From Mycobacterium sp. 050128 (GTDB lineage: Bacteria > Actinomycetota > Actinomycetes > Mycobacteriales > Mycobacteriaceae), in NCBI RefSeq assembly GCF_036409155.1, contig NZ_JAZGLW010000004.1, forward strand, positions 434,001-498,000: a stretch of 64,000 nt of DNA, read 5' to 3'. Under the pieces are notes generated by a model. It was given only the letters and a program-made list of their open reading frames with translations, ran no database searches and was not told where the DNA came from. Below are positions 9,915 to 22,394 of the stretch, in pieces. The translations under genes and the position numbers were made by a program. How positions within the stretch are numbered: the stretch's first letter is position 1; each line of letters begins with the position of its first letter.

Positions 9915-10598
9915 TCAGACCAGGTCGGCCACTTTCACGTTGGCGATCGCCAGCTCGAACTCGGCGACGTCGACGATCTCGACCCCCAGGTCGCGGGCCC
10001 GCCGGCTGCGCAGCTCGCTGGCCGTGTCGCTGTTGCGGGCCATCGCCTCCTGGCTCTCGAACGTCGTGCACAACACCGCCCGCCGCGAGGTGGGGTGGTC
10101 GACCAGCAGGCTGGCGTTGCAGAAACCCTCGAGGTCCTCCATCTCCGGAACCACGATCAATTGGTAGAAGTCGAGAGAGCGCTCGAGCTGGTCCGGCACG
10201 ATCTTGACCCAGGTGGCCCGCACCGCGGCGCCCTCGAGCGACGGCTGGCGCCGGTTCAGGAAGGCCACGCTCCATTCCTGCACGCTCGCGCTGCCGTCGA
10301 ACATCAGCGCGATGTGGTCGCGAATGATGGCTACCCGCTCAGCGCTGGCGCGCATCTCCTTGATGCTCTCCCATGAGCTGGTGGCGACGCAGCGGCCGGA
10401 TTGTCGGTCTACCAACAGCGAAAGGCCGACACACCCGTCAAGCTCCTCCATAGCCGGCACGACGACGTCGCGACAATGCGCGATTCCGGTGTCGACCGAC
10501 TCGGGTTGTCCCTCGATGGTGAAAGAACGTGCGAACACGGATGGACCCCTAACTCGTCTGAGCAACGCCCCCGGCGTCGCGTTCGGCCCCCCTGACAA
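9915..10598 (-). CDS. Duplicated alpha/beta-barrel domain protein (Rv2557/Rv2558-like)
   Basis: 227 residues with an internal duplication. The block [20 protein letters not shown] in the first half corresponds to [20 protein letters not shown] in the second, and WES/FES-E-A follows in both. Each half looks like a dimeric alpha/beta-barrel (ABM-like) module. M. tuberculosis has two adjacent homologues, Rv2557 and Rv2558, which I recall as starvation-associated; only one copy is present here. The start is a TTG at 10598, supported by a strong purine-rich Shine-Dalgarno (GGAGGAGGAAGG) 4-16 bases upstream; no better ATG/GTG lies near the conserved part. No catalytic residues can be assigned. It converges on rarA with a 4-bp gap. 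Confidence 0.75.
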   Translation of the reverse strand: MSGGPNATPGALLRRVRGPSVFARSFTIEGQPESVDTGIAHCRDVVVPAMEELDGCVGLSLLVDRQSGRCVATSSWESIKEMRASAERVAIIRDHIALMFDGSASVQEWSVAFLNRRQPSLEGAAVRATWVKIVPDQLERSLDFYQLIVVPEMEDLEGFCNASLLVDHPTSRRAVLCTTFESQEAMARNSDTASELRSRRARDLGVEIVDVAEFELAIANVKVADLV

Positions 10599-10724
10599 GT
10601 AACCTTCCTCCTCCCGGCTAGCGCTGGCAATGGCTTCCCGCAGTGTTATCGGCGTGTCCGCTTCGTGTGGCCGCGCTCACAGACGATTGGCTGGTCAGCG
10701 CGGGCGCGCCGTACTCTTGGTCAG

Positions 10725-11126
10725 ATGCATACGGATGTGCTCGAGGTGGACACCACGAGTCGTCGCATCGTGGATCTGACCGACGCGGTGCGCAGGTTTT
10801 GCTTCTCCTACGGGGACGGCCTGTGCAACGTGTTCGTCCCGCACGCAACCGCCGGGGTCGCGATCATCGAGACCGGCGCCGGTTCCGACGACGACCTGGT
10901 CGACACGCTGGAGCGGCTGTTGCCGCGCGATGACCGCTACCGGCACGCGCACGGCTCGGCCGGGCACGGTGCCGACCACGTGTTGCCGGCGATCGTCGCG
11001 CCGTCGGTGACGCTGCCGGTCGCGGCCGGCGAGCCGCAGCTGGGCACCTGGCAAAGCGTCGTTTTGGTCGACCTCAACCGGGACAACCCGCGGCGTTCGG
11101 TGCGGTTGAGCTTTTTGGAGGGTTAG
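10725..11126 (+). CDS. YjbQ/UPF0047 family protein
   Basis: 133 residues starting MHTDVLEVDTTSRR. Family hallmarks are VFVPHATAGVAIIETG, HAHGSAGHGADHVLPAIVAPSVTLPV and LGTWQSVVLVDLNRDNPRRSVRLSF. The conserved histidines fit the YjbQ fold, some members of which can act weakly as thiamine-phosphate synthases. Its length is close to M. tuberculosis Rv2556c (129). An in-frame extension upstream to 10665 has no homologous appearance and was dropped. It is divergent from the duplicated-domain gene across 126 bp and precedes alaS by 87 bp, on the same strand. Confidence 0.88.
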   Translation: MHTDVLEVDTTSRRIVDLTDAVRRFCFSYGDGLCNVFVPHATAGVAIIETGAGSDDDLVDTLERLLPRDDRYRHAHGSAGHGADHVLPAIVAPSVTLPVAAGEPQLGTWQSVVLVDLNRDNPRRSVRLSFLEG

Positions 11127-11213
11127 CTGTCGGGTTAGGGGCCGCGCCGGGACCGGTACTGTGAGCGGTCGAAACACGTCGTCGGACAGCCTTATAGGAA
11201 GAAGCGGAAAACA

Positions 11214-13925
11214 GTGCAGACACACGAGATCAGGAAAAGGTTTCTTGATCACTTCGTGAAGGCGGGTCACACCGAAGTGCCGAGTGCATCGGTGATCCTC
11301 GACGACCCGAACCTGTTGTTCGTCAACGCCGGCATGGTCCAGTTCGTGCCGTTCTTCCTGGGCGCCCGCACGCCGCCGTACGCGACGGCCACCAGCATCC
11401 AGAAGTGCATCCGCACGCCGGATATCGACGAGGTGGGCATCACCACGCGGCACAACACCTTCTTCCAGATGGCCGGCAACTTCTCGTTCGGCGACTACTT
11501 CAAGCGCGAGGCCATCGAGCTGGCCTGGTCCTTGCTGACCGATTCCGTCGCCGACGGTGGTTACGGTCTGGACCCCGAAAAAATATGGACGACGGTCTTT
11601 TTCGACGACGACGAGGCCGTGCGGCTGTGGCAGGAGATTGCCGGGCTGCCCGCCGAGCGGATCCAACGCCGGGGCATGGCGGACAACTATTGGTCGATGG
11701 GCATCCCCGGACCTTGCGGCCCGTCGTCGGAGATCTACTACGACCGTGGCCCGGAATTCGGCGTCGAGGGCGGCCCGATCGCCAACGAGGACCGTTACAT
11801 CGAGATCTGGAACCTCGTGTTCATGCAGAACGAGCGCGGCGAGGGAACCAGCAAAGAAGACTTCGAGATCCTTGGGCCGTTGCCGCGCAAGAACATTGAC
11901 ACCGGCATGGGTGTGGAACGGGTCGCGTTCATCCTGCAGGGCGTGCACAACGTGTACGAAACCGACCTGCTGCGACCGGTCATAGACAAAGTGGCCCTGG
12001 TCGCCGCGCGCCCGTATGACGTCGGCAACCATGACGACGACGTGCGCTACCGGGTGATCGCCGACCACAGCCGCACCGCGGCGATCCTGATCGGTGACGG
12101 CGTGAGCCCGGGCAACGACGGCCGAGGTTACGTGCTGCGCCGGCTGCTGCGCCGGGTGATCCGCTCGGCCAAGCTGCTGGGCATCGACGGCCCGATCGTC
12201 GGCGACCTGATGACCACGGTGCGCGACGCGATGGGCCCGTCCTATCCCGAGCTCGTCGCGGATTTCGACCGGATCAAGCGCATCGCCGTCGCCGAGGAAA
12301 CCGCGTTCAACCGCACGCTGGCGTCGGGCTCGAAGCTGTTCGACGACGTGGCCGGCGCCACCAAAGCCGCCGGGGCCAACGTGGTTTCCGGCTCGGACGC
12401 CTTCACCCTGCACGACACCTACGGCTTCCCGATCGAGCTCACCCTGGAGATGGCGTCGGAGGCCGGCCTGCAGGTCGACGAAATCGGCTTCCGGGAGCTG
12501 ATGGCCGAGCAGCGCCGGCGCGCCAAGGCCGATGCCGCCGCACGCAAGCACGCGCACGCCGACCTGACCGCGTACCGCGAGCTGGTCGACGCCGGCCCGA
12601 CCGAGTTCACCGGCTTCGACGAGTTAAGCTCGCAAGCAAGGATTTTGGGCATCTTCGTCGACGGCAAGCGGGTCCCGGTGGTCGCACACGGCTTGCGGGG
12701 CGCCGAGGCGGCCGATCGGGTCGAACTGATCCTGGACCGCACGCCGCTGTACGCGGAATCCGGTGGCCAAATCGCCGACGAGGGGACCATCAGCGGAACG
12801 GGAGCAGGCGAGAGCGCCCGGGCGGCGGTCACCGATGTACAAAAGATCGGCAAAACCCTTTGGGTGCATCGGGTTAACGTCGAGTCCGGTGAGTTCGTCG
12901 AGGGCGACACCGTGATCGCGGCGGTGGATCCCGGCTGGCGCAAGGGTGCTACCCAGGGCCACTCGGGCACCCACATGGTGCACGCCGCACTGCGACAAGT
13001 ATTGGGCCCCAACGCCGTTCAGGCCGGATCGCTGAACCGTCCGGGCTACCTGCGCTTCGACTTCAACTGGCAGGGCGCGCTATCCGACGAGCAGCGCAGC
13101 CAGATCGAAGAAGTGACCAACGAGGCCGTACAGGCCGACTTCGAGGTGCACACCTTCAACGAATCTCTGGAGAAGGCCAAGGCGATGGGCGCGATGGCGC
13201 TGTTCGGTGAGGCCTACCCCGACGAAGTGCGGGTGGTGGAGATCGGCGGCCCATTCTCGCTGGAGCTGTGCGGGGGAACCCACGTGCACAACTCGGCGCA
13301 GATCGGCCCGGTGACGATCCTCGGCGAATCGTCGATCGGCTCGGGGGTGCGCCGGGTGGAGGCCTACGTCGGGCTGGAGTCGTTCCGGCACCTGGCCAAG
13401 GAGCGGGCGTTGATGGCGGGGCTGGCGTCGTCGCTGAAGGTGCCGTCCGACGAAGTGCCCGCCCGGGTGGCCAACCTGGTCGAGCGGCTCAAGGCCGCCG
13501 AGAAGGAACTCGAACGTGCCCGGCTGGCCGGTGCGAAGGCCGCGGCGGTCAATGCCGCGGCCGGCGCGGAGCGGATCGGTAACGTCCGTGTGGTGGCGCA
13601 GCGGATGGCGGGTGGGATGACGGCGGCCGATCTGCGTTCCCTCGTCGGCGACATCAAGGGCAAGCTGGGCAGCGATCCGGCGGTGGTCGCGCTGATCGCC
13701 GAGGGTGAGAGCGAAACCGTGCCCTACGCCGTCGCCGCCAATCCGGCCGCCCAAGATCTCGGGCTCCGCGCCAACGACCTGGTCAAACAGCTGGCCATGG
13801 CCGTCGACGGCCGCGGCGGCGGCAAGCCCGACCTGGCGCAGGGCTCCGGCAAGAATCCGACCGGCATTGACGCGGCGCTGGAGGCCGTCCGCTCCGAGAT
13901 CGCCGTGATAGCGCAGGTCGGTTGA
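11214..13925 (+). CDS. alaS: Alanyl-tRNA synthetase
   Basis: 903 residues, full length for the family. It charges tRNA-Ala with alanine in the cytoplasm. The class II catalytic core opens with [21 protein letters not shown] and carries the class II motifs ([45 protein letters not shown]). The editing domain has the zinc-ligand pair in [12 protein letters not shown] and the CGGTHV block, and a C-Ala domain ends the protein. The start is GTG 11214, preceded by the purine-rich AGGAAGAAGCGG. The TGA stop is directly followed by the ruvX GTG, so the two are probably co-transcribed. Confidence 0.98.
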   Translation: MQTHEIRKRFLDHFVKAGHTEVPSASVILDDPNLLFVNAGMVQFVPFFLGARTPPYATATSIQKCIRTPDIDEVGITTRHNTFFQMAGNFSFGDYFKREAIELAWSLLTDSVADGGYGLDPEKIWTTVFFDDDEAVRLWQEIAGLPAERIQRRGMADNYWSMGIPGPCGPSSEIYYDRGPEFGVEGGPIANEDRYIEIWNLVFMQNERGEGTSKEDFEILGPLPRKNIDTGMGVERVAFILQGVHNVYETDLLRPVIDKVALVAARPYDVGNHDDDVRYRVIADHSRTAAILIGDGVSPGNDGRGYVLRRLLRRVIRSAKLLGIDGPIVGDLMTTVRDAMGPSYPELVADFDRIKRIAVAEETAFNRTLASGSKLFDDVAGATKAAGANVVSGSDAFTLHDTYGFPIELTLEMASEAGLQVDEIGFRELMAEQRRRAKADAAARKHAHADLTAYRELVDAGPTEFTGFDELSSQARILGIFVDGKRVPVVAHGLRGAEAADRVELILDRTPLYAESGGQIADEGTISGTGAGESARAAVTDVQKIGKTLWVHRVNVESGEFVEGDTVIAAVDPGWRKGATQGHSGTHMVHAALRQVLGPNAVQAGSLNRPGYLRFDFNWQGALSDEQRSQIEEVTNEAVQADFEVHTFNESLEKAKAMGAMALFGEAYPDEVRVVEIGGPFSLELCGGTHVHNSAQIGPVTILGESSIGSGVRRVEAYVGLESFRHLAKERALMAGLASSLKVPSDEVPARVANLVERLKAAEKELERARLAGAKAAAVNAAAGAERIGNVRVVAQRMAGGMTAADLRSLVGDIKGKLGSDPAVVALIAEGESETVPYAVAANPAAQDLGLRANDLVKQLAMAVDGRGGGKPDLAQGSGKNPTGIDAALEAVRSEIAVIAQVG

Positions 13926-14471
13926 GTGGAATTGGCAGAGCATCGCTTGCCCGACCGGCCCGGCGACCCTAACCAGGACAATCCGGGTCGGGGCCGCCGA
14001 CCCGGGCGAAGCCTCGGCATCGACGTGGGCAGTGTGCGCATCGGCGTGGCCGCCAGCGATCCCGACGGCATCCTCGCCACCCCGGTGGAAACGGTGCGCC
14101 GCGACCGGTCCGGCAAGCACCTCCGACGGCTGGCCGAGCTCGTCGGCGAGCTGGAAGCCGTCGAGGTGGTCGTCGGGCTGCCCCGGACGCTGGCCGACCG
14201 CATCGGCCCGTCGGCGCTCGATGCGATCGAGGTGGCCGAGGCGCTGACGGAAGTTCTGGCGCGGGGAGCCGCGCCGGTGCCGGTGCGGCTGGCCGACGAG
14301 CGACTGACCACCGTCAGCGCGCAGCGTTCCCTGCGCCAGGCGGGTGTGCGGGCCAAGGAGCAGCGGGCGGTGATCGACCAGGCGGCGGCCGTGGCGATCC
14401 TGCAGAGCTGGCTCGATCAGCGCCGGGCAACGCGGGCCCAGTCCCCGGCGGGAGATGTCGTCGATGGTTGA
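13926..14471 (+). CDS. ruvX: RuvX/YqgF family Holliday junction resolvase-like nuclease
   Basis: 181 residues. After a polar, Pro/Gly/Arg-rich N-terminus of about 27 residues comes the RNase H-like fold with [19 protein letters not shown] (first catalytic Asp), [16 protein letters not shown] and [13 protein letters not shown], then [14 protein letters not shown]. The family is linked to Holliday-junction processing and/or 16S rRNA maturation. The GTG start immediately follows the alaS stop, and its 3' end overlaps the mltG start, as in the M. tuberculosis Rv2555c-Rv2554c-Rv2553c order. Confidence 0.9.
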   Translation: MELAEHRLPDRPGDPNQDNPGRGRRPGRSLGIDVGSVRIGVAASDPDGILATPVETVRRDRSGKHLRRLAELVGELEAVEVVVGLPRTLADRIGPSALDAIEVAEALTEVLARGAAPVPVRLADERLTTVSAQRSLRQAGVRAKEQRAVIDQAAAVAILQSWLDQRRATRAQSPAGDVVDG

Positions 14472-15711
14472 TAGCGCTCGAGACGAACGGGCCGAGCCGG
14501 CCGCGGTCGGTCCACCCCGGCACCGGATGAGCCGGATGGCCCGCATCCAGGCCGAGCGTGGTCGTCGGCGGCGCCGCTTCACCGGCCGGATCGTGCTGGC
14601 CGTGCTGGTCGTGATCGTGGTGGCCGCGGTCTTCGTCGGCTCCAAAATGTGGCACACGATGTTCGGCGCCGGTGACGATTACAGCGGAGACGGCAAGCGC
14701 GACATCGTGATTCAGATACAGGCCGGCGACTCGACGACGATGGTCGGCGAGACGCTGCACAACCAGGGTGTGATCAAGACCGTCCGGGCATTCATCAACG
14801 CCGCGCACGGCAACGCCGCGATCACCTCGATCCAGCCGGGCTTCTACCGGATGCGCACCGAAATCCCGGCCGATTCGGCCGTCGCGCGGCTGACCGACCC
14901 CGGCAACCGGGTGGGCAAGCTCGTCATCCCGGAGGGGCGTCAGCTCGACGACACCACCGACATGAAGACCAACAAGGGCAACCCGGGAATCCTGACGCTG
15001 ATCTCCCGCGCCACCTGCGTGGACCTCGACGACAACAAGCACTGCGTCTCGGTGGAGGACCTGCGCGCGGCGGCGGGCAACACCCCGCCCAACGTGTTGT
15101 CCGTGCCGGCCTGGGCGATTCAGCCGGTCACCGAGCTGGGCACCGACCACCGCCGCCTCGAGGGGCTGATCGCGCCGGGAACCTTCAACGTCGATCCGTC
15201 GGCGTCGCCGCAGAACATCCTGGCCAACCTGATCAGCGCGGGGGCCGCGACCTACATGCAGTCCGGGCTGATGGACAGCGCGCAGGCCATGAAGCTGTCG
15301 CCCTACGACATCCTCGTGGTGGCCTCGCTGGTGCAGCAGGAATCCAACTCGCAGGACTTCGCGAAGGTGGCGCAGGTCATCTACAACCGCCTGAACGCCC
15401 ACCACACGCTGGAGTTCGACTCGACGGTGAACTATCCGCTGGACCGCCGCGAGGTGGCCACCAGCGATGCCGACCGGGCGCAGAAGACGCCCTGGAACAC
15501 CTACGTCTCACCCGGTCTGCCCGCCACGGCGATCTGCTCGCCCGGCATCGACGCGCTGCATGCGGCCGAGCATCCCGAGCCGGGTGACTGGTTGTACTTC
15601 GTCACGATCGACGCCCAGGGGACCACGCTGTTCACCAAGGACTACAAGCAGCATTTGGCCAACATCGAGCTGGCTAAGCACAACGGTGTCCTCGACAGCA
15701 CGCCCCGCTAG
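14464..15711 (+). CDS. mltG: Endolytic transglycosylase MltG (YceG)
   Basis: 415 residues. A basic cytoplasmic N-terminus ([11 protein letters not shown]) leads into one membrane segment ([17 protein letters not shown]), followed by a LysM-like region and the YceG catalytic domain with [34 protein letters not shown] (containing the conserved Glu) and [20 protein letters not shown]. It cleaves nascent peptidoglycan strands outside the membrane and may set glycan chain ends. I chose ATG 14464 because a GGCGGGAG ribosome site ends 9 bases before it; ATG 14455 is in frame but its spacing is too short. It overlaps ruvX by 8 bp and aroE by 26 bp. Confidence 0.93.
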   Translation: MVDSARDERAEPAAVGPPRHRMSRMARIQAERGRRRRRFTGRIVLAVLVVIVVAAVFVGSKMWHTMFGAGDDYSGDGKRDIVIQIQAGDSTTMVGETLHNQGVIKTVRAFINAAHGNAAITSIQPGFYRMRTEIPADSAVARLTDPGNRVGKLVIPEGRQLDDTTDMKTNKGNPGILTLISRATCVDLDDNKHCVSVEDLRAAAGNTPPNVLSVPAWAIQPVTELGTDHRRLEGLIAPGTFNVDPSASPQNILANLISAGAATYMQSGLMDSAQAMKLSPYDILVVASLVQQESNSQDFAKVAQVIYNRLNAHHTLEFDSTVNYPLDRREVATSDADRAQKTPWNTYVSPGLPATAICSPGIDALHAAEHPEPGDWLYFVTIDAQGTTLFTKDYKQHLANIELAKHNGVLDSTPR

Positions 15712-16525
15712 CGGGGACCCGAGAAAGGCGGCCGTCCTCGGCTCGCCGATCGCCCATTCCAAGTCCCCGCAACTGCACCTGGCCGCCTATCACGCGCTGG
15801 GCCTGCACGGCTGGACCTACGAGCGCATCGAGTGCGGCGCCGAGGAGTTGCCGGGCCTCGTCGGCGGGTTCGGGCCGGAGTGGGTCGGCGTGTCGGTGAC
15901 CGCGCCGGGCAAGTTCGCCGCGCTGGGGTTCGCCGATGAGCGCACCGAACGCGCCGAGCAGGTGGGGTCGGCCAACACCCTGGTGCGCACGCCGCACGGC
16001 TGGCGGGCCGACAACACCGACATCGACGGCGTCGCCGGGGCGATCGGCTCGGCCTCGGGATGGGCGCTGGTCTGTGGATCGGGCGGCACCGCGCCGGCGG
16101 CCGTCGTGGGCCTGGCGCGCCTCGGCGTCAGCGGCATCACGGTCGTCGCGCGCAACCCGCAGAAGGCGGCCCGGTTGGTGGACCTGGGAACGCGGATCGG
16201 CGTGCCGACCCGGTTCTGCGGGTTGGGTGCCTCCGACGACCGGGCGCTGACCGACGAGGTGGCGACCGCGGAGGTGCTGGTCAGCACGATCCCGGCCGAC
16301 GTGGCGTCGCGGTATGCCGGCGCTTTCGCGCCGATTCCGGTGCTGCTGGACGCCGTCTACGACCCGTGGCCCACCCCGCTGGCCGCCGCGGTGGCCGACG
16401 CGGGCGGGCGGGTGATCAACGGCCTGCAGATGCTGCTGCACCAGGCCTTCGCGCAGGTCGAGCAGTTCACCGGGCTGCCGGCCCCCCGCGAAGCGATGAC
16501 TTGCGCGTTGGCCGCCCTGGACTAG
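15686..16525 (+). CDS. aroE: Shikimate 5-dehydrogenase
   Basis: 279 residues. It reduces 3-dehydroshikimate to shikimate with NADPH. Substrate-site block AVLGSPIAHSKSPQLHLAAY, catalytic Lys in SVTAPGKFAAL, NTDIDGVAGAI with the conserved Asp, nucleotide-binding CGSGGTAPAAVVGL, and C-terminal GLQMLLHQAFAQVEQFTG are all present. The length is close to the 269-residue M. tuberculosis AroE. GTG 15686, inside the mltG 3' end, is the only in-frame start near the N-terminal strand; no start codon exists between it and the conserved KAAVLGSP. Confidence 0.95.
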   Translation: MSSTARPASGDPRKAAVLGSPIAHSKSPQLHLAAYHALGLHGWTYERIECGAEELPGLVGGFGPEWVGVSVTAPGKFAALGFADERTERAEQVGSANTLVRTPHGWRADNTDIDGVAGAIGSASGWALVCGSGGTAPAAVVGLARLGVSGITVVARNPQKAARLVDLGTRIGVPTRFCGLGASDDRALTDEVATAEVLVSTIPADVASRYAGAFAPIPVLLDAVYDPWPTPLAAAVADAGGRVINGLQMLLHQAFAQVEQFTGLPAPREAMTCALAALD

Positions 16526-16535
16526 CGTCCCGCGC

Positions 16536-16958
16536 GTGCGGGCAACAGCGGGGGCGGTGGTGGTGGTTTGGCTGCTCGTGCTGAGCTACTACGACGTTCG
16601 GCAACGCCGACTGCCCAACCTGCTGACGCTGCCCGGCGCCGGCGTGATCCTGGTGGCCGCATGCTGGGGTGGACGCGGTGTGTTCGCGCTGGCCGGAGCC
16701 GCGGCACTGGCGGGGCTGTATCTGCTGATGCACCTGATCTCGCCGACCGGGATGGGGGCCGGCGACGTGAAGCTGGCGATCGGCGTGGGCGGGCTGGCCG
16801 GCTGTTTCGGCGTCGCGGTGTGGTTTCTGGCGGCGCTGGCGGCACCGCTGCTGACCGCGCTGCTCGGGGTGGCGTGGCGCGGCCGCGCCTCGGTGCCGCA
16901 CGGTCCGTCGATGTGCCTGGCGACCGCGGGCGCGGCGGGGTTGGCGCTGCTCGGCTGA
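16536..16958 (+). CDS. Small A24 prepilin peptidase-like membrane protein
   Basis: 140 residues, almost entirely hydrophobic, with about four membrane segments. It carries both aspartates expected of A24-type prepilin peptidases: [11 protein letters not shown] near the N-terminus and [18 protein letters not shown] in the middle. It lacks the N-terminal methyltransferase and zinc region of full-length PilD, so it is of the short TadV/CpaA-like type. It matches M. tuberculosis Rv2551c in type and position after aroE. No pilin gene is nearby, so the substrate is unknown. The start is GTG 16536, 10 bp after aroE. Confidence 0.85.
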   Translation: MRATAGAVVVVWLLVLSYYDVRQRRLPNLLTLPGAGVILVAACWGGRGVFALAGAAALAGLYLLMHLISPTGMGAGDVKLAIGVGGLAGCFGVAVWFLAALAAPLLTALLGVAWRGRASVPHGPSMCLATAGAAGLALLG

Positions 16959-16990
16959 GCCCGCGGCGTGGCCGACGGCGCGTGCCGGAC

Positions 16991-17049
16991 GTCGAGAGTG
17001 TGCGTCCAGGGCGGCAAAAGCGCGCAAATCCGGCCGACAGCGCACACGC
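16991..17049. repeat. Intergenic palindromic repeat element, copy 1 (degenerate)
   Basis: The left arm starts GTCGAGAGTGTGCGTCCAGG and continues GGCG; the partial right arm AGCGCACACGC at 17039-17049 pairs with GTGTGCG of the left arm. It is clearly related to the element at 27,306-27,384, with a 2-base insertion and a weaker right arm. It occupies the gap between the prepilin peptidase and aroC, where M. tuberculosis carries about ten extra genes (Rv2541-Rv2550c). Confidence 0.65.
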
Positions 17050-17112
17050 AAAGCCCAGGATGCACTCGCACCGTGGCAAGTCCGCGCCCGCCCCCATGGG
17101 AGAATGGGACCC

Positions 17113-18333
17113 GTGTTGCGTTGGATCACCGCCGGGGAGTCCCATGGCCGCGCGCTGGTAGCCGTGGTCGAAGGCATGGTCGCGGGCGTGGAGGTCACCT
17201 CCACCGAAATCGGCGACCAGTTGGCCCGCCGCCGGCTCGGCTACGGCCGCGGCGCGCGGATGCAGTTCGAGCGTGACGCGGTGACCGTGCTGGCCGGGGT
17301 GCGCCACGGCCTGACCCTGGGCGGGCCGATCGCCATCGAGATCGGCAACACCGAGTGGCCGAAGTGGGAAACCGTGATGGCCACCGACCCGGTCGACCCC
17401 GAGCGAGCGGGTGACCTGGAAAACTCAGCGCGCAACGCGCCGCTCACCCGGCCGCGGCCCGGTCACGCGGACTACGCCGGCATGCTCAAGTACGGCTTCG
17501 ACGACGCCCGCCCGGTGCTGGAGCGCGCTAGCGCGCGCGAGACCGCCGCCCGCGTCGCGGCGGGAACCGTCGCCCGGTCGTTCCTGCGCCAGGCGCTCGG
17601 CGTCGAGGTGCTCTCGCACGTCATCGCGATCGGTCCGTCGCAGCCCTACGACGGGCCGCCGCCCGGAGCCGGCGACCTGGCGGCGATCGACGCGAGCCCG
17701 GTGCGCGCCTTCGACAAGGCCGCCGAGCAGGCGATGATCGCCGAGATCGAGGCCGCCAAGAAGGACGGCGACACCCTCGGCGGCGTGGTGGAAGTCGTGG
17801 CGCTGGGCCTGCCCGTCGGGCTGGGCTCGTTCACCAGCGGCGACAACCGGCTGGACAGCCAGCTGGCCGCCGCCGTGATGGGCATTCAGGCGATCAAGGG
17901 CGTCGAGATCGGCGACGGCTTCCAAACCGCGCGGCGCCGCGGCAGTCAGGCGCACGACGAGATGTACCCGGGCCCCGACGGCGTGATCCGCTCGACCAAC
18001 CGGGCCGGCGGCCTGGAAGGCGGCATGACCAACGGCCAGGTGCTGCGGGTGCGCGCGGCGATGAAGCCGATCTCGACCGTGCCGCGGGCGCTGGCCACCG
18101 TCGACATGGCCACCGGCGACGAGGCCGTCGCCATCCACCAGCGCTCCGACGTGTGCGCGGTGCCGGCCGCCGGCGTCGTCGTCGAGACCATGGTGGCGCT
18201 GGTGCTGGCCCGGGCCGCGCTGGACAAGTTCGGCGGCGATTCGCTGGCCGAAACCCGGCGCAACATCGAGGCCTACCGGCGCGCGGTCGCCGAGCACGAA
18301 ACACCGGCCGCGCGCGCCAAGGCGTCCGGGTAG
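17113..18333 (+). CDS. aroC: Chorismate synthase
   Basis: 406 residues (401 in M. tuberculosis, where it is called aroF). It converts EPSP to chorismate with reduced FMN. Signature blocks are [88 protein letters not shown] and [14 protein letters not shown] chose GTG 17113 ([13 protein letters not shown]) to match the family N-terminus; ATG 17104 is three codons upstream and possible. It is the first gene of an aroC-aroK-aroB-aroQ operon with very short or overlapping junctions. Confidence 0.97.
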   Translation: MLRWITAGESHGRALVAVVEGMVAGVEVTSTEIGDQLARRRLGYGRGARMQFERDAVTVLAGVRHGLTLGGPIAIEIGNTEWPKWETVMATDPVDPERAGDLENSARNAPLTRPRPGHADYAGMLKYGFDDARPVLERASARETAARVAAGTVARSFLRQALGVEVLSHVIAIGPSQPYDGPPPGAGDLAAIDASPVRAFDKAAEQAMIAEIEAAKKDGDTLGGVVEVVALGLPVGLGSFTSGDNRLDSQLAAAVMGIQAIKGVEIGDGFQTARRRGSQAHDEMYPGPDGVIRSTNRAGGLEGGMTNGQVLRVRAAMKPISTVPRALATVDMATGDEAVAIHQRSDVCAVPAAGVVVETMVALVLARAALDKFGGDSLAETRRNIEAYRRAVAEHETPAARAKASG

Positions 18334-20420
<2,087 letters not shown>

Positions 20421-20423
20421 CGG

Positions 20424-21197
20424 CTAGTCCTTCTTCCCCCACTGCGAACTCGGCCATTCGGATTCCGGGCTCGCGTGTTTCGGGTCGGACTCGGTGCGGA
20501 TCACCTCGGTTTTGGTGTCGTCCGCGCGGGTCGGGATCGTCTCGGTTTTGGTGTCGTCCGCGCGGGTCGGAATCGTCTCGGTTTTGGCGTCATCCGCGCG
20601 GGTCGGGATCGTCTCGGTGGGCGCCTCCCGCTCGGCGGTGGCCACCGCCGACGTCTGGGCCTGGGCTCCCGGGTGCTGCACGGGGACCTCACCGGTCGGC
20701 GCCTCGTCGGCGCCGGCGGCGGTGAACACGTCGGTGTCAGCCCGCTCCTCGTCCGCTCCGGTGCCGCGGTCGGCAGGGGGATTGCGGTCGATCCGCCAGC
20801 GGCCGACGGCCACGCCGATGATGCCGGGTAAGAAGACGCACAGCGCGGTGAACGCCGCGAACGTCGTCACCTCGTTGATCAGCCCCCCGGTGTAGAGGCC
20901 CTTGTAGAACAGCGCGATGAGCCAAGAGACGGCCCCGCTCACAATCCCGGCGAACAGGCCGGCCAGTAGCCAGGTCATCGCCAGATCCTCGCGGCGATCC
21001 GGATCCGCGTGGGCTTTCGCGTCGGCCCGGCCGTCCATCACCCCCCACACGCTCACGGCGATGATGAACAGAAGAAGTAGTACGACACTTACCAGCGCGG
21101 CCTGCGTCTGCCACGCATTGATGATCGCCCCCTGAAACAACCGGACGACAACCATCAGCCCAGCGAACGCCAATCCACGCAGCATCCAGTTCCTCAT
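20424..21197 (-). CDS. Four-helix membrane protein with repeat tail (Rv2536-like)
   Basis: 257 residues. The first ~145 residues hold four hydrophobic segments (GLAFAGLMVVVRLFQG, LVSVVLLLLFIIAVSVWGV, LLAGLFAGIVSGAVSWLIA, AAFTALCVFLPGIIGVAVG). The rest is polar, Thr/Glu/Asp-rich and includes three tandem 12-residue units (TETIPTRADDTK type). It resembles M. tuberculosis Rv2536, which I recall being described as a B-4DMT-type transporter-like protein; no transport function can be read here. The start is ATG 21197 (MRNWMLRG); a start at 21239 would overlap the divergent pepQ start. It is divergent from pepQ across 33 bp. Confidence 0.82.
   Translation of the reverse strand: MRNWMLRGLAFAGLMVVVRLFQGAIINAWQTQAALVSVVLLLLFIIAVSVWGVMDGRADAKAHADPDRREDLAMTWLLAGLFAGIVSGAVSWLIALFYKGLYTGGLINEVTTFAAFTALCVFLPGIIGVAVGRWRIDRNPPADRGTGADEERADTDVFTAAGADEAPTGEVPVQHPGAQAQTSAVATAEREAPTETIPTRADDAKTETIPTRADDTKTETIPTRADDTKTEVIRTESDPKHASPESEWPSSQWGKKD
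20505..20612 (-). repeat. Three 36-bp tandem repeats in the Rv2536-like gene
   Basis: Three adjacent 36-bp units (20505-20540, 20541-20576, 20577-20612) differ by one to three bases and encode TETIPTRADD followed by T/A-K. A fourth, partial unit (TEVIRTESD) follows in the protein. The unit is a multiple of three, so the copy number can change without a frameshift. Confidence 0.9.
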
Positions 21198-21230
21198 GGC
21201 CAACCAGCGTAGCGAGTACCGTCGTGAGTC

Positions 21231-22349
21231 GTGACACATTCCCAGCGTCGAGACAATCTAAAATGCCAGATCGGGGCCAGCGGGCTGGACGCGATGCTGG
21301 TCACGGACCTGATTAACGTGCGTTATCTGTCAGGTTTCTCCGGATCCAACGGCGCGTTGCTGGTCTTCGCCGACGATCGCGAAGCCGTTTTGGCCACCGA
21401 TGGCCGTTATCGCACCCAGGCCGCGGCGCAGGCGCCCGACCTCGAGGTCGCCATCGAACGGGCGGTCGGGCGCCACCTGGCGGGGCGGGCTGCGCAGGCG
21501 GGCGTGTCCAAGCTGGGCTTCGAAAGCAATGTGGTCACGGTGGACGGCTTCGACGCGCTGACCAACGAGGTCGGCGAGCACGGCGGCGCGACCGAGCTGG
21601 TGCGGGCCGCCGGAGTGGTCGAGGCGCTGCGCGAGATCAAGGACGCGGGCGAAGTGGCGCTGCTGCGGCTGGCCTGCGAGGCCGCCGACGCCGCACTGAA
21701 AGACCTGGTGGAGCGGGGCGGCTTGCGCCCCGGCCGCACCGAGCGTGAGGTGAGCCGCGAGCTCGAGGCGTTGATGCTCGATCATGGCGCCGACGCGGTC
21801 TCGTTCGAGACGATCGTGGCCGCCGGACCGAATTCGGCGATCCCGCACCACCGGCCGACCGACGCGGTCCTCGCCGACGGCGATTTCGTCAAGATCGACT
21901 TCGGCGCGCTGGTCGCGGGCTATCACTCCGACATGACCCGCACCTTCGTGCTGGGCACGGCCGCGGACTGGCAGCTGGAGCTCTACCAGCTGGTCGCCGA
22001 GTCGCAGCGGGCCGGCCGGGAGGCGCTGCGGCCGGGCGCCGATCTGCGTGAGGTGGACGGTGCCGCGCGTCAGGTGATCGTCGACGCCGGATACGGCGAA
22101 CAGTTCAGCCACGGCTTGGGGCATGGGGTGGGCCTGGAGATCCACGAAGCACCGGGAATCGGCGCGACCTCGTCGGGGACTTTGCTGGCCGGTTCGGTGG
22201 TGACGGTGGAGCCCGGCGTCTACTTGCCGGGCCGCGGCGGCGTCCGCATCGAGGACACCTTGGTCGTCGCCGCGGCCGGCTCACCGACCAGCCGTCAGAC
22301 CGCGGAGCTGCTGACCCGGTTCCCCAAAGAGCTGGCCATTCTGACGTAG
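21231..22349 (+). CDS. pepQ: Xaa-Pro aminopeptidase / dipeptidase (M24B)
   Basis: 372 residues. An N-terminal creatinase-like domain (LVTDLINVRYLSGFSGSNGALLVF) is followed by the pita-bread metallopeptidase domain. The five metal ligands can be read: the two Asp in KIDFGALVAGYHSDMTRTFVLG, His in GHGVGLEIHEAPG, Glu in VTVEPGVYLPG and Glu in RIEDTLVV. It releases N-terminal residues before proline in the cytoplasm. The start is GTG 21231; length agrees with M. tuberculosis Rv2535c (372). Confidence 0.93.
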   Translation: MTHSQRRDNLKCQIGASGLDAMLVTDLINVRYLSGFSGSNGALLVFADDREAVLATDGRYRTQAAAQAPDLEVAIERAVGRHLAGRAAQAGVSKLGFESNVVTVDGFDALTNEVGEHGGATELVRAAGVVEALREIKDAGEVALLRLACEAADAALKDLVERGGLRPGRTEREVSRELEALMLDHGADAVSFETIVAAGPNSAIPHHRPTDAVLADGDFVKIDFGALVAGYHSDMTRTFVLGTAADWQLELYQLVAESQRAGREALRPGADLREVDGAARQVIVDAGYGEQFSHGLGHGVGLEIHEAPGIGATSSGTLLAGSVVTVEPGVYLPGRGGVRIEDTLVVAAAGSPTSRQTAELLTRFPKELAILT

Positions 22350-22394
22350 GCGGCAGGCGCGCCCGAACTCGGACGCCTGCGTAGGATTCGGGAA

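Noticed and set aside
11127..11213. T-box leader for alaS
   Set aside because: The gap is only 87 bp and lacks a specifier stem or the conserved T-box sequence.
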